Under the pieces are notes generated by a model. That model saw only the letters and a list, made by a program, of their open reading frames with translations. It made no database searches and was not told where the DNA came from. DNA of 64,000 bases, from positions 434,001 through 498,000 of the forward strand of contig NZ_CP014513.1 of the NCBI RefSeq assembly GCF_001577365.1, given 5' to 3'. Position 1 is the stretch's first letter. The number at the start of each line of letters is the position of its first letter. Shown in pieces: positions 1 to 8,222 of this stretch. Origin of the DNA: Frondihabitans sp. PAMC 28766 (GTDB taxonomy: Bacteria; Actinomycetota; Actinomycetes; Actinomycetales; Microbacteriaceae). A program made the translations under genes and the position numbers.

Positions 1-63
1 GCCCTACGCTCAAAGAGCACCGACGCCCCGTCCACCACGCCACGGAAGGCACGACCACCCCCG

Positions 64-813
64 ATGGACTCCATTCTCTTCGATCCGATCACCCGGATCG
101 CCACACCCCTGCCTCTCGAGTTCCATGTTCCGCCCGGCTGGCCCACGCCGAGCCCTGACTGGCGCGCGGCGAACCAGGGCTGGCAGCCGCCCGCCGCCTG
201 GACACCGCTCCCCGGGCTGGATCCTGTGCCGGCGGGCTGGCAATGGTGGCAGAAGAACGTCGAGACGTGGGCGGAATTCGTCGGCCGCGAGGCCCCGGTC
301 TTCCGACTCGACGCCGCGGCAACCCTCGTCATCTCGGCGATCGGCCTTCTGGGGGTCGCGATCTCGCTCAAGTCACACGCCGACGCCACCGTGCTGTTCG
401 CGGGGTTGGCCGTCTTCGGGCCGCTCAACTTCGTGCGCCTCGTTGCGCTGGCGGCGACGACGGAGGACCGAGCGCTGCGCCGGCTGCGCAGCCGTTCGGC
501 TCGGCTCGGCTGGGCGCTGGCTCTCTTGGGTTACGAGGCGCGGCGCGGGAGCGCGACCGCGGAGGCGGAGAGTTTCGACACCTATGTCGCATGGCGCGAA
601 CAGGAGGCCTGGTCGTTCGACCGGAGGTGGGACGCCGACCAGGTGCACCCCGACCTGAGGGCAATTTTCAACCGATACTGCCGCGCGGCGCCTGCGCCGT
701 GCCACCGGGTCGCGACTGCCGCGCTGGCCGGCGTCTCGGGGGGCGCCCTGGTGATCACCGTGCTGGTCCTGCTGGCGAACCACGTGAGCGGGAGTGGTAG
801 CAGCAACCCTTGA
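64..813 (+). CDS. Uncharacterised actinobacterial membrane protein
   Basis: Protein of 249 residues that I cannot assign to a named family. The N-terminal 60 residues are rich in Pro and Trp, with PPGWP and PAGWQWW motifs of the kind that precede membrane segments in many actinobacterial proteins of unknown function. Three hydrophobic stretches follow, at about residues 80-102, 105-130 and 216-240, so an integral membrane protein is likely. The middle part (about 135-210) is Arg- and Glu-rich and presumably cytoplasmic. GC-rich third codon positions through the frame support real coding. A strong terminator hairpin follows about 105 bases after the stop. It stands alone between the window edge and the convergent ohr gene. 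Confidence 0.75.
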   Translation: MDSILFDPITRIATPLPLEFHVPPGWPTPSPDWRAANQGWQPPAAWTPLPGLDPVPAGWQWWQKNVETWAEFVGREAPVFRLDAAATLVISAIGLLGVAISLKSHADATVLFAGLAVFGPLNFVRLVALAATTEDRALRRLRSRSARLGWALALLGYEARRGSATAEAESFDTYVAWREQEAWSFDRRWDADQVHPDLRAIFNRYCRAAPAPCHRVATAALAGVSGGALVITVLVLLANHVSGSGSSNP

Positions 814-919
814 CGAGATGTAACATTTCATAGTTGAGAGTGATGACACTCGAGGTGCGCCCAGGTACTGAAGCTCTATCTGTCGCTCCCACCGATGAAA
901 GGCTGACCCTCCGCGCACG

Positions 920-958
920 ACGAAGCCCGCCACCAGAACCCCCGGTGGCGGGCTTCGT
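920..958. terminator. Bidirectional terminator hairpin
   Basis: Perfect 15-bp arms (ACGAAGCCCGCCACC and its complement) around a nine-base loop, lying between the convergent membrane-protein gene and ohr. There is no clear T-run, as is common in high-GC actinobacteria. It probably serves both genes. Confidence 0.8.
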
Positions 959-989
959 CACGCCGCAACTCAGCGACAGGCGCAGCGCG

Positions 990-1415
990 TCAGTCGACGA
1001 TGGTGATCGTCACTTCGACGTTGCCGCGGGTCGCGTTCGAGTAGGGGCAGACATGGTGCGCGCCATCGGCGAGCTCCTGGCGCTTGTCGGCGGCGACGTT
1101 CGGTGTATAGACGTCGAGCTCGACGGCGAGTCCGTAGCCGCCGTCGCCGTTCGGGCCGATGCCGACACTGGCCGAGACCGAGGCGTCTTTCGTGTCGAGC
1201 CCCATCGACTTGCCGACGCCGTGGAGGGCGCTCAGGAAGCAGGCGGAGTAGCCGGCAGCGAAGAGCTGCTCGGGGTTGGTGCCCTCGCCGGAGCCACCCA
1301 TCTCTTTGGGTGGGCGGGTGTCGAGGTCGAGGCGGTCGTCTTCACTGCGGATGTGGCCGTCGCGGCCGCCTCCGGTCGCGTGGGCAATGGCGGTGTAGGC
1401 GATCTCAAGTGTCAT
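990..1415 (-). CDS. ohr: Organic hydroperoxide resistance protein (Ohr/OsmC family)
   Basis: A 141-residue protein of full Ohr length. Ohr enzymes reduce organic hydroperoxides in the cytoplasm with a pair of reactive cysteines, usually recycled by lipoyl dithiols. Both cysteines are visible: one in YSACF (about residue 58) and one in HHVCPYSNATRGN (about residue 122), the typical Ohr C-terminal motif. The N-terminal GGRDGHIRSED and the NPEQLFAAGYSACF helix are also family hallmarks. The ATG start has only a weak ribosome binding site. No OhrR-type regulator lies next to it, but a perfect inverted repeat sits about 30 bases upstream in the divergent promoter region. Confidence 0.93.
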   Translation of the reverse strand: MTLEIAYTAIAHATGGGRDGHIRSEDDRLDLDTRPPKEMGGSGEGTNPEQLFAAGYSACFLSALHGVGKSMGLDTKDASVSASVGIGPNGDGGYGLAVELDVYTPNVAADKRQELADGAHHVCPYSNATRGNVEVTITIVD

Positions 1416-1446
1416 GGGCTAACTCGACACCCGTCGGCTGAACACA

Positions 1447-1467
1447 GTCTGAGAGGCTCGCTCAGAC
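1447..1467. promoter_or_regulatory. Candidate operator between ohr and secreted protein gene
   Basis: A perfect inverted repeat, GTCTGAG, seven-base spacer, CTCAGAC, in the 100-bp divergent region between ohr and the secreted protein gene. The position fits a repressor site for one or both promoters. It does not look like the AT-rich OhrR site of other bacteria, so its protein is unknown. Confidence 0.45.
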
Positions 1468-1515
1468 AAAATGTGAAATACTGCTAATTCAACCCGACTG
1501 ATTCAGAAAGCATTC

Positions 1516-2367
1516 ATGAAAAAGTCACGCCTCCCCCTCCTCGCCGGCGCTGCCGGCCTCTGCATCCTCAGCGTCAGCGCGAGTCTGCCTGCACTTGCCG
1601 CTCCGGCGCCCAACGCTGCCCCTGCGGCACCGACCGTCGAGAGCGTCCAGATCAGCGGCGACCGCGCGGTCCTAGACATCGCCGGCACGGCCGGTAACAT
1701 CACCAAGATCGCGGCCCCCGACGGCAAAGTCCTCGGCGTCAAGATGATCGGCGCCCGCGGTCATGTCCAAGTGCCCGTCGCCACGACGGCGGATGCCGAG
1801 ATCCCCATCAACGTCACCCAATCCAGCACCACCGGCACCTCCGACGAAGCCACCACCCTTATCGCACCGGCCCCGGTCATCGACACGGTATGGAGCGGTG
1901 ACGAGGGCGCCGTCGTCAAAATCGACAAGAAGTACGGCACCGTAAAGATCTACGACGCTGACGGCGCCTTCGTCGGACAACGCGTCGGCACGGAGTCCAA
2001 GGCCACGGTGCTGAGCCTGCCACTCACCTCGGATGCGACCCACTTCACGGCCGTGCGTTCGCAGGGATTCTTCTCTTCGACCCCGACGGAGTTCGTCGTC
2101 TCGCCGCAGCATCAGGCGCTGGCACCGCTATCGGTCGAACGAATCCCGAGCCAGCCGTCGTACCTGCGGGTCACCGGCCAGCCCGGCGCCCAGGTTCACA
2201 TCGACGCCGACAAGGGCGGCTTGGGATGGACAAGCGTCCTGCTCGGCGAGTCCGGTTCGGCCGTGATCTCAGCTGCCGACATCGCCTTCGACGTCGAGCA
2301 CACCGTGTACCAGGAAGTGCGCAACGACAAGTCGGCCGTCCAGCAATTCACCGTCCCCTCGATCTAA
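1516..2367 (+). CDS. Secreted Ig-like repeat protein, first of a pair
   Basis: A 283-residue protein with a clear Sec signal peptide: MKKSR, hydrophobic core, cleavage probably after PALA-A near residue 29. The mature part looks like three beta-rich modules of about 80 residues. Module A (about 37-110) contains the phrase DGKVLGVKMIGARG, B spans about 115-200 and C about 205-283. The same kinds of module appear in the next gene in the order B-C-A. No membrane anchor, sorting signal or catalytic motif is visible, so the protein is probably released or held non-covalently. Start chosen at the ATG preceded by AGAAAG. It probably forms an operon with the next gene 21 bases downstream. Function unknown. 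Confidence 0.8.
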   Translation: MKKSRLPLLAGAAGLCILSVSASLPALAAPAPNAAPAAPTVESVQISGDRAVLDIAGTAGNITKIAAPDGKVLGVKMIGARGHVQVPVATTADAEIPINVTQSSTTGTSDEATTLIAPAPVIDTVWSGDEGAVVKIDKKYGTVKIYDADGAFVGQRVGTESKATVLSLPLTSDATHFTAVRSQGFFSSTPTEFVVSPQHQALAPLSVERIPSQPSYLRVTGQPGAQVHIDADKGGLGWTSVLLGESGSAVISAADIAFDVEHTVYQEVRNDKSAVQQFTVPSI

Positions 2368-2388
2368 AGACAAGAGAAAGCAACCACA

Positions 2389-3315
2389 ATGAAGAAGCTC
2401 ACGTGCACCGCTGCCCTCGGCGGCCTCGTCCTCGTCTCGTCGCTCCTCGCCTCCCCGGCGCTTGCAGCGAACGCCGCCCCTGCGCCCTCGGCGTCAGAGT
2501 CGACACCGGCTGCCTCGTCCGTTCACGTGAAGGAGGAGGTGCGCAAGTTCGACCAGAACCTCTTCGTGACCTACAAACTCACCGGCGGCACCGAGGGTCA
2601 GCGGGTCTACCTGTACAACCACACCAACGACGAGATCAGTGATGCGCGCACCTTCGACAAGAACGGCGAAGCCGTCGTGCGGGACCTGCTCATGGACACC
2701 GGCGTCGTCAATGACGTGCAGATCCACCTGCCGGTCGAAGGCGGCGCCTGGGACGACGAAGACATCGTCAAGATCCCCTACGACGACACGCGAACCGACT
2801 TCGTCGTCCCGAGCGCCACGGTCACCCCGCTGGCCGGTTCCGGCAAGGTGAAGGTCGAATTCACCGGGAAGCCCGGATCGGACGTCCGCATCGCTAAAGC
2901 GGGCTCGAGCGTCTTCGGCACTCGCATTCAGCTCGACGCCAGCGGGCACGCGACCCGCGAGTTGGACGAGCCCGAGCAGGAGACGCAGTACGACGTCGTC
3001 CAGTGGTTCGAGGGCGAGTACTCCGACGCCGGCCAGCTCACGCTCGGCGAAGGCAAGGGAGTCGCGTCTCCGGCAGCGCCCTCGACCGACGTCGTCGGCT
3101 CGACCACCAAGGGCGACACCGTCGTCGAGGTCGAGGGCTCGGCCGGCAACACCGCCGTCGTCCGCAGCAAAGACGGCAAGGTCGTCGCCGTCAAGATGCT
3201 CGGCAAGAAGGGCACCTCGCAGCTGACCGTCCCCAAGGGCCACTCCTACATGGTGCGCCAGACGCACGGCGCGGGCAACTACTCGCTCGCCGACACCCTG
3301 ACCGTCGGCAAGTAG
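2389..3315 (+). CDS. Secreted Ig-like repeat protein, second of a pair
   Basis: A 308-residue paralogue of the preceding gene, with its own signal peptide (MKKLTCTAALGGLVLVSSLL, cleavage near ALA-A at about residue 26). The last 80 residues carry the phrase DGKVVAVKMLGKKG, the counterpart of the first module of the upstream protein; the two earlier modules resemble that protein's second and third. Residues 45-70 and 110-130 are rich in Asp and Glu. No anchor motif is seen. The ATG has AGAGAAAG upstream, the spacing to the upstream gene implies co-transcription, and a terminator hairpin follows directly after the stop. Function unknown; a surface adhesion or matrix role is only a guess. Confidence 0.8.
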   Translation: MKKLTCTAALGGLVLVSSLLASPALAANAAPAPSASESTPAASSVHVKEEVRKFDQNLFVTYKLTGGTEGQRVYLYNHTNDEISDARTFDKNGEAVVRDLLMDTGVVNDVQIHLPVEGGAWDDEDIVKIPYDDTRTDFVVPSATVTPLAGSGKVKVEFTGKPGSDVRIAKAGSSVFGTRIQLDASGHATRELDEPEQETQYDVVQWFEGEYSDAGQLTLGEGKGVASPAAPSTDVVGSTTKGDTVVEVEGSAGNTAVVRSKDGKVVAVKMLGKKGTSQLTVPKGHSYMVRQTHGAGNYSLADTLTVGK

Positions 3316-3325
3316 CACCACGCGA

Positions 3326-3356
3326 GGAAGGCCCCCGCCACATGGCGGGGCCTTCC
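3326..3356. terminator. Terminator hairpin after secreted protein pair
   Basis: Stem GGAAGGCCCC-CGCCA pairing with TGGCGGGGCCTTCC, one bulged C and a two-base loop, 10 bases after the stop of the second secreted protein gene and between it and the convergent purA. Confidence 0.8.
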
Positions 3357-3395
3357 GTCGACCTCGAGAAGGGCGCACTCAGCTCTGTCGAACGC

Positions 3396-4683
3396 TTATT
3401 CGTCGCCGAGCAGATCGTGGCGCACGACGACCTCGTCGCGACCGGGGCCGACCCCGATCACCGAGATGCGGGATCCTGACATCGCCTCGATCGCGAGCAC
3501 GTAGTCCTGCGCGTTGACCGGAAGGTCGTCGAAGGTGCGGGCACCGGTGATGTCCTCCGACCAGCCGGGGAACTCCTCGTAGATCGGCACTGCGTGGTGG
3601 AAGTCGGACTGCGAGACGGGCATCTCGTCGAAGCGCACGCCGTCGACGTCGTATGCCACGCAGACGGGGATCGTGTCGAGCCCGGTCAGCACGTCGAGCT
3701 TCGTCAGCACGAAGTCGGTCACCCCGTTGATACGGGCCGAGTAGCGGGCGATCGGGGCGTCGTACCAGCCGCAGCGGCGCGGGCGACCGGTCGTCGTACC
3801 GAACTCGAAGCCGTTGGCGCGCAGGAACTCGCCCGACGCGTCGAAGAGCTCGGTCGGGAAGGGGCCGGCGCCCACGCGGGTCGTGTACGCCTTCACGATG
3901 CCGATGACCCTCGAGATCCTGCCCGGGCCGATGCCCGAGCCGGTGGCGGCGCCGCCCGCGGTCGCCGACGACGACGTCACAAACGGGTAGGTGCCGTGGT
4001 CGACGTCGAGCATGGTCGCCTGACCGGCCTCGAAGAGCACGTTCTTGCCGGCCTCGAGCGCGTTGTAGAGCTCGAGCGCGGTGTCGGCGACCATGGGGCG
4101 CAGGCGCTCGGCGTAGCTCAGCAGCGTCTCGACGACCTCGTCGGCGCTGATCGCGCGGCGGTTGTAGATCTTGACCAGCAGGTGGTTCTTCTGGTCGAGA
4201 GCGGCCTCGACCTTCTGCCGCAGGATGTTCTCGTCGAACAGGTCTTGGACCCGGATGCCGACGCGGTTGATCTTGTCGGCGTACGCCGGGCCGATGCCGC
4301 GACCGGTCGTGCCGATCGAGCGCGAGCCGAGGAATCGCTCGGTCACCTTGTCGATGGTGCGGTGGTAGTGCGTGATGAGGTGCGCGTTGGCGCTGACCTT
4401 GAGCTTCGACACGTCCACGCCGCGGGCGATCAGCGCGTCGAGCTCGTCGAAGAGCACTTCGATGTCGACGACGACGCCGTTGCCGATGACCGGGGTGACA
4501 CCCTCGGTCAGGATGCCGGAGGGCAGCAGGTGCAGAGCGTACTTCTGGTTATCACCACGGTGTGACCGGCGTTTTGCCGCCGTTGAACTTGACGACGTAG
4601 TCAATGCGGCTGCCGAGCAGATCGGTGGCCTTGCCTTTGCCCTCGTCGCCCCACTGGGCTCCGATGATGACGATTGCGGGCAT
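3396..4683 (-). CDS. purA: Adenylosuccinate synthetase, frameshifted twice in this sequence
   Basis: PurA joins IMP and aspartate using GTP, the first committed step to AMP. The start is the ATG at 4683, preceded by GAGGAG; the first 37 codons read [20 protein letters not shown] and continue to FNGG. The frame then breaks: the expected NNAGHTVV-I motif (IMP binding, catalytic His) is present only across three frames between about 4545 and 4582. One base is missing where AACAACGCC is expected (AAAACGCC is seen), and one or four bases are missing just after GHTVV. From [13 protein letters not shown] on, the frame is open to the TAA at 3396 and holds [38 protein letters not shown] and VRHDLL. 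As it stands the protein would stop after about 43 residues. The gene is normally essential for purine prototrophy, so sequence error is more likely than decay. Confidence 0.9.
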
Positions 4684-4713
4684 TCGAGTCTCCTCGCGTC
4701 GGGGATCGCACCC

Positions 4714-5008
4714 GTGGCCAGGTGCACCCCATGGTACCGGAAGGCAGGATGCGACGCCCCGCCCGCTCGCAGCACCGCGATCGTCTTCTCGCAGGTCGTC
4801 GATCCGTCGCCGTCCGACTCGCCGCGCACTGCACACGTCCGCCTCGACGGGCTCCTGCCCCACTCACCCGTCACCATCTCCGGCGGCACCACCGACGCTG
4901 GCGGCGGGAGGGACGACACGGGCTCCGTCACGATCGACTTGCGCCTGCGATCGGGCAAAAACTCCCTTCAGATCCAGCACGCGACACCGTCGGGCCAGAA
5001 GTCGTACC
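4714..5008 (+). pseudogene. Coding-like fragment of a beta-rich secreted protein (possible)
   Basis: The 330 bases between purA and the convergent LAxTG gene hold no complete gene. One plus-strand frame from a GTG at 4714 has GC-rich third positions and a beta-sandwich-like text ([40 protein letters not shown]) like modules of secreted adhesins. It has no signal peptide, no convincing ribosome site and no stop of its own before it runs antisense into the next gene. It may be a remnant of a longer gene, another frame-damaged gene, or chance. Confidence 0.3.
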
Positions 5009-5013
5009 GCGGT

Positions 5014-6491
5014 TCAGCGCTCGGCCGGAGAGCGGCGACGCCTCGCGGAACCCAGGGTGATAACCAGGCCGCCCAGCACGAGTGCACCACCGGCGAGCGC
5101 GGGCCACGCGGGCTGCGAGCCGGTGTAGGCGAGCTCGTCGCCCGCGTCGCCCGCGGCTGCCGGCGCGGTGCCGGTCGCTGGCGGAGTCGACGTGACCGGC
5201 GGCGTCACCGGCGGCGTCACCGGCGGCGTCGTGACCGGAGCCGCGGGCTGCGCGAGCGGGGCCAGCGCACCGCTCGTCGTCGGCGTCGTGAACGCGATCG
5301 CCTGATCCGTCGCACCGTCGACCACCAGCGAGTAGTCCTGCGACGGGAGCAGATCGGCAGTGAACCCGCCGGCGGAGTCGGTCGTCGTCGTGACCGCGGG
5401 CGCGTCGTCGCCGTCGCGGGTGATGACGATCGGCTCGTCGGCCGCGGGCTGCCCGCCGGAGTCCGTGATGGTGCCCGTGACGGTGACCGGCGGGATCGTG
5501 AAGTCGACGTCGAGAGCGGTGGCATCGGCGGCCGTGGTGTCGAACGCGAGAGGCGTCGCATCCTGCGCTCCCGGCGGCGTGGCGACAGCGACGTGGTATC
5601 CGGCCGCGGCGACCAGGCCGGGGACGCTCCACGTGCCGTCACCACCGGCCGTCACCGTCGCGACGGTGGCACCGCTGGCGTCGGTGATCGACACCTTCGC
5701 GCCGCCGTAGGGCTTGCCGTCGACCGTGACGACGCCGGACGCCGCGTAGGTCTTCGTCGCGAACCAGGTCTGATAGACGGGCAGGCCCGAGCGCTGCTGG
5801 TACGTGATCGTCAGCGTCTTGAGCGGCACGGAGGGGCTGAACCAGCCCGACGCCCCCTCGGTGTCGGAGGCCTGCGTGTTGCCGATCAGTGTTCCGGTCG
5901 CAGGATCCCAGGTGGGCACGTCGCCCACGTTGGCCGAGTCGCACGACGGGCCACCGGTCTGGTGACAGTAGTTGTAGACGCCCTGGAAGCCCAGATCGGC
6001 GATCGGCACCGCCGCACCATTGGCATCGGTGGCCGAGACAGTCGCCTGGTCGGCGTCGATGTCGCCCAGCACGAACGACCAGCCGCTCGCCGGGGACGGC
6101 GTCGCGAACGAGTACGTGGTCACGGCCGGCGACGCGGCGTTGTCGGCCATCGGGCGCTGGTTGAGGTAGGGCATGCCCTTGCTCGAGCCGTACACCGCGC
6201 CCACCGGCGTCGATGCGGCCTGCCAGGTCGAGGCGCCGCTGATGACGGTGACCTGGCGCGACGTGCTCGTGAACGTCGTGGCCGGGAAGCCACCCGGCAG
6301 TAACATCGTGCCGGTGTAGGCGCGGGCGCCGCCGGCGAGGGCGAAGGTACCGTACGAAGTCGCTTCGGCGGCCTGAGCCGTGACCGCCGGAGCCACCAGC
6401 GCGGCGATCGAAGCCAGTGCCAGTGCGGCGAGAGCCGCTGCCCCGCGCCGCCGAACCGTCGAGCGCCTGCTGTTTCCCCGAAGTGCTTCAT
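5014..6491 (-). CDS. LAxTG-anchored surface protein, one-base frameshift near start
   Basis: Predicted cell-wall protein of about 492 residues if one base is restored. The C-terminus has a Pro/Thr/Val stalk, the sorting motif LAYTG, a hydrophobic helix and RRRR, the standard sortase substrate layout; LAxTG is the form associated with class E sortases of actinobacteria. The extracellular part has an N-terminal domain of about 230 residues with a CHQTGGPSC cysteine pair, followed by two carboxypeptidase-regulatory/SdrD-B-like beta modules (about residues 265-430). The only good start, the ATG at 6491, reads MKHFGETAGARRFGG and then loses frame; restoring one G in the GCGGGG run near 6440 joins it to a classical signal peptide ending AVTAQAAEA. 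Without repair the first usable start is a GTG at 6396, which would lack a signal peptide. Confidence 0.75.
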
Positions 6492-6721
6492 ACCTCGAAC
6501 CTATGCCACGAGGTCGGTCGTGTCACGCGCGCGATCGCGCGCGAAGGGAGTGTCGTGCCGCCGCCAACCGGGAGGCGCATCGCCTGTAGGAGCGGGCCTC
6601 CCGCACCCAGTGGCGGCGGCACGAAGACCGACGGGCGCGCCCGGAGGGGGCGTCGGCACGGCGGTCGATCGGGCTTCGGGCGCCTCCTGCAGGGCGCCAG
6701 CGAAGCCCGAGAATGTGGGGC

Positions 6722-6868
6722 CTACGCGGAGGCCTCGACCTGTTCGTCGTCGTCGTCCGCAACGGGAGAACGATGGAACAGCAGAGCTTCGCGGACCTCT
6801 TGCTCTTCGAGAGAGCGCCTCGCGTCGTCACGACGGGATTCGAAAGACGATTGCGACACGATGACCAC
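6722..6868 (-). CDS. Possible small acidic protein
   Basis: A 48-residue frame from a GTG. It begins VVIVSQSSFESRRDDARR and ends with a run of Asp/Glu (ADDDDEQVE). A charged pattern and purine-rich upstream sequence give mild support, but there is no family I recognise. The remaining sequence from 6492 to 6979 shows nothing else I can support. Confidence 0.3.
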   Translation of the reverse strand: MVIVSQSSFESRRDDARRSLEEQEVREALLFHRSPVADDDDEQVEASA

Positions 6869-6979
6869 CCCTGACCTTGGTGACCGGAATTGCGGACGGG
6901 ACGACTGCGGTTCCAGTCGACGGCGAGCTTGGTTGAGGAAAGTGTGAGCGCACCCCACCGCCGTGTCAATACGCAATTC

Positions 6980-8200
6980 TCACAGAGCGAATGGCAGCTG
7001 ACCAGGGTCGGCGATCAGCGGCGCGAAAGCCAGCTCTGCGGCCCCGATCAGCAGCCGGTCTCCACCGAGGTAGGCGGTGCGGATGCTGAGCGCGTCGCTC
7101 GGCCCCGGCAGCGCGGTCGCCGTGGCCTTCTCGAGGAGGCCGACGTCGGGCCGCCCCGAGAGCGCACCGAGGAAGCCGCCGAGCACGATCACCTCGGGGT
7201 CGAACGTGTTGATGATGTTGCGCAACGCGACGGCGAGGTAGCCGATCTGCCGATCGACCTCGGCGACGACGACCGGGTCGGTGGTCGAAGCGAGCGACGA
7301 GCCCAGCTCGTCGGCCGCCGACAGCGGCAGCCCGAGCACTCGCAGAAGAGGGGCCTGGCCGACCTCTGTCTCAAGGCACCCGATCGCACCGCAGTGACAG
7401 CCGACCCCGTTCGAATTGACCAGGGTGTGACCGAACTCGCCGGCGTAGCCGCTGGTGCCGCCGAAGGGTCGCCCGTCGACGATCACTCCCCCGCCGACAC
7501 CCGATGCTCCTCCGTTGAGGTAGACCATGGTTCCGGTCAGCGGCTCGGCGCCCCAGAGGCTGCCCGCCCCGAAGATGCTCTCGGCCTGCGCCCCGAGCGA
7601 GGCGTCGTTATCGGCCTGCACAGGCAACCCCGCCGAATTCCGCAGGATCTCGACGAACGGCTCGTCGACCCACCCGAGGTGCGGCGCCAGGCGCACCAGC
7701 CCGTCCGAGCGACGGACGAGGCCGGGCACGGCGACACCGATGCCGACGATGCGAGCCGACGGGCCGAGCTCGCGGGCCATGGCCTCGATGGTCGACGCAG
7801 CGAGGGCCGCCGCCTCGGGTGCGGTGGGGATGCCGTCGGTCTCGCGTCGGATCCTGAGCTGCACTGTCCCGTCGAGGCCGACGACACCCACGGTGACGGC
7901 GTCGATCTCGGGGTTGACCGCGAACGCGACGACATCGGGCGACGCCGAGACGCGGAGGCTCGGGCGGCCGACGCGGAAGCTGGCGACGGGCTCGGTCTCG
8001 ACGACGAGCCCCAGCTCGACGAGCTCGCCGACGAGCGCCGCGATGGTCGACCGATTGAGGCCGGTGCTCTGCGTCAGGGCCGACCGGTCGACCCCGATGC
8101 GCCCCTCCGAGCGGTGCACGAGACCGAGCACGGTCGACAGGTTGTGCTGCCTGACGCGGTCGGTGTTGCTGCCCCTGGCCCGCTCTGGTGTGTCACTCAC
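6980..8200 (-). CDS. ROK family transcriptional regulator
   Basis: A 406-residue protein with an N-terminal winged helix (RVRQHNLSTVLGLVHR then LTQSTGLNRSTIAALVGEL, about residues 15-65) followed by a ROK sugar-kinase-like domain. It contains the inter-domain DNDASLGAQAE segment and the zinc-binding signature GCHCGAIGCLE near residue 275, which places it with NagC/XylR-type repressors. Such proteins bind a sugar or sugar phosphate and release DNA. The GTG start at 8200 has GGGAGG upstream. It is the last gene of a seven-gene minus-strand operon with a sugar ABC transporter, so it probably controls this operon or the nearby xylA-xylB pair; with a LacI protein also present the region seems to be under double control. 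Confidence 0.9.
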   Translation of the reverse strand: MSDTPERARGSNTDRVRQHNLSTVLGLVHRSEGRIGVDRSALTQSTGLNRSTIAALVGELVELGLVVETEPVASFRVGRPSLRVSASPDVVAFAVNPEIDAVTVGVVGLDGTVQLRIRRETDGIPTAPEAAALAASTIEAMARELGPSARIVGIGVAVPGLVRRSDGLVRLAPHLGWVDEPFVEILRNSAGLPVQADNDASLGAQAESIFGAGSLWGAEPLTGTMVYLNGGASGVGGGVIVDGRPFGGTSGYAGEFGHTLVNSNGVGCHCGAIGCLETEVGQAPLLRVLGLPLSAADELGSSLASTTDPVVVAEVDRQIGYLAVALRNIINTFDPEVIVLGGFLGALSGRPDVGLLEKATATALPGPSDALSIRTAYLGGDRLLIGAAELAFAPLIADPGQLPFAL

Positions 8201-8222
8201 GGAACCTCCCTCTGGTGGGAGG

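Noticed and set aside
4540..4590. Programmed ribosomal frameshifting in purA
   Set aside because: Two separate shifts would be needed within 40 bases, no slippery site plus structure is evident, and purA is not known to use recoding.
4372..6303. A 643-codon open frame on the plus strand
   Set aside because: Most of it lies antisense to purA and the LAxTG gene, both with clear family motifs, and its Arg/Gly-rich text is typical of an antisense shadow in high-GC DNA. Only 4714-5008 is kept as a possible remnant.
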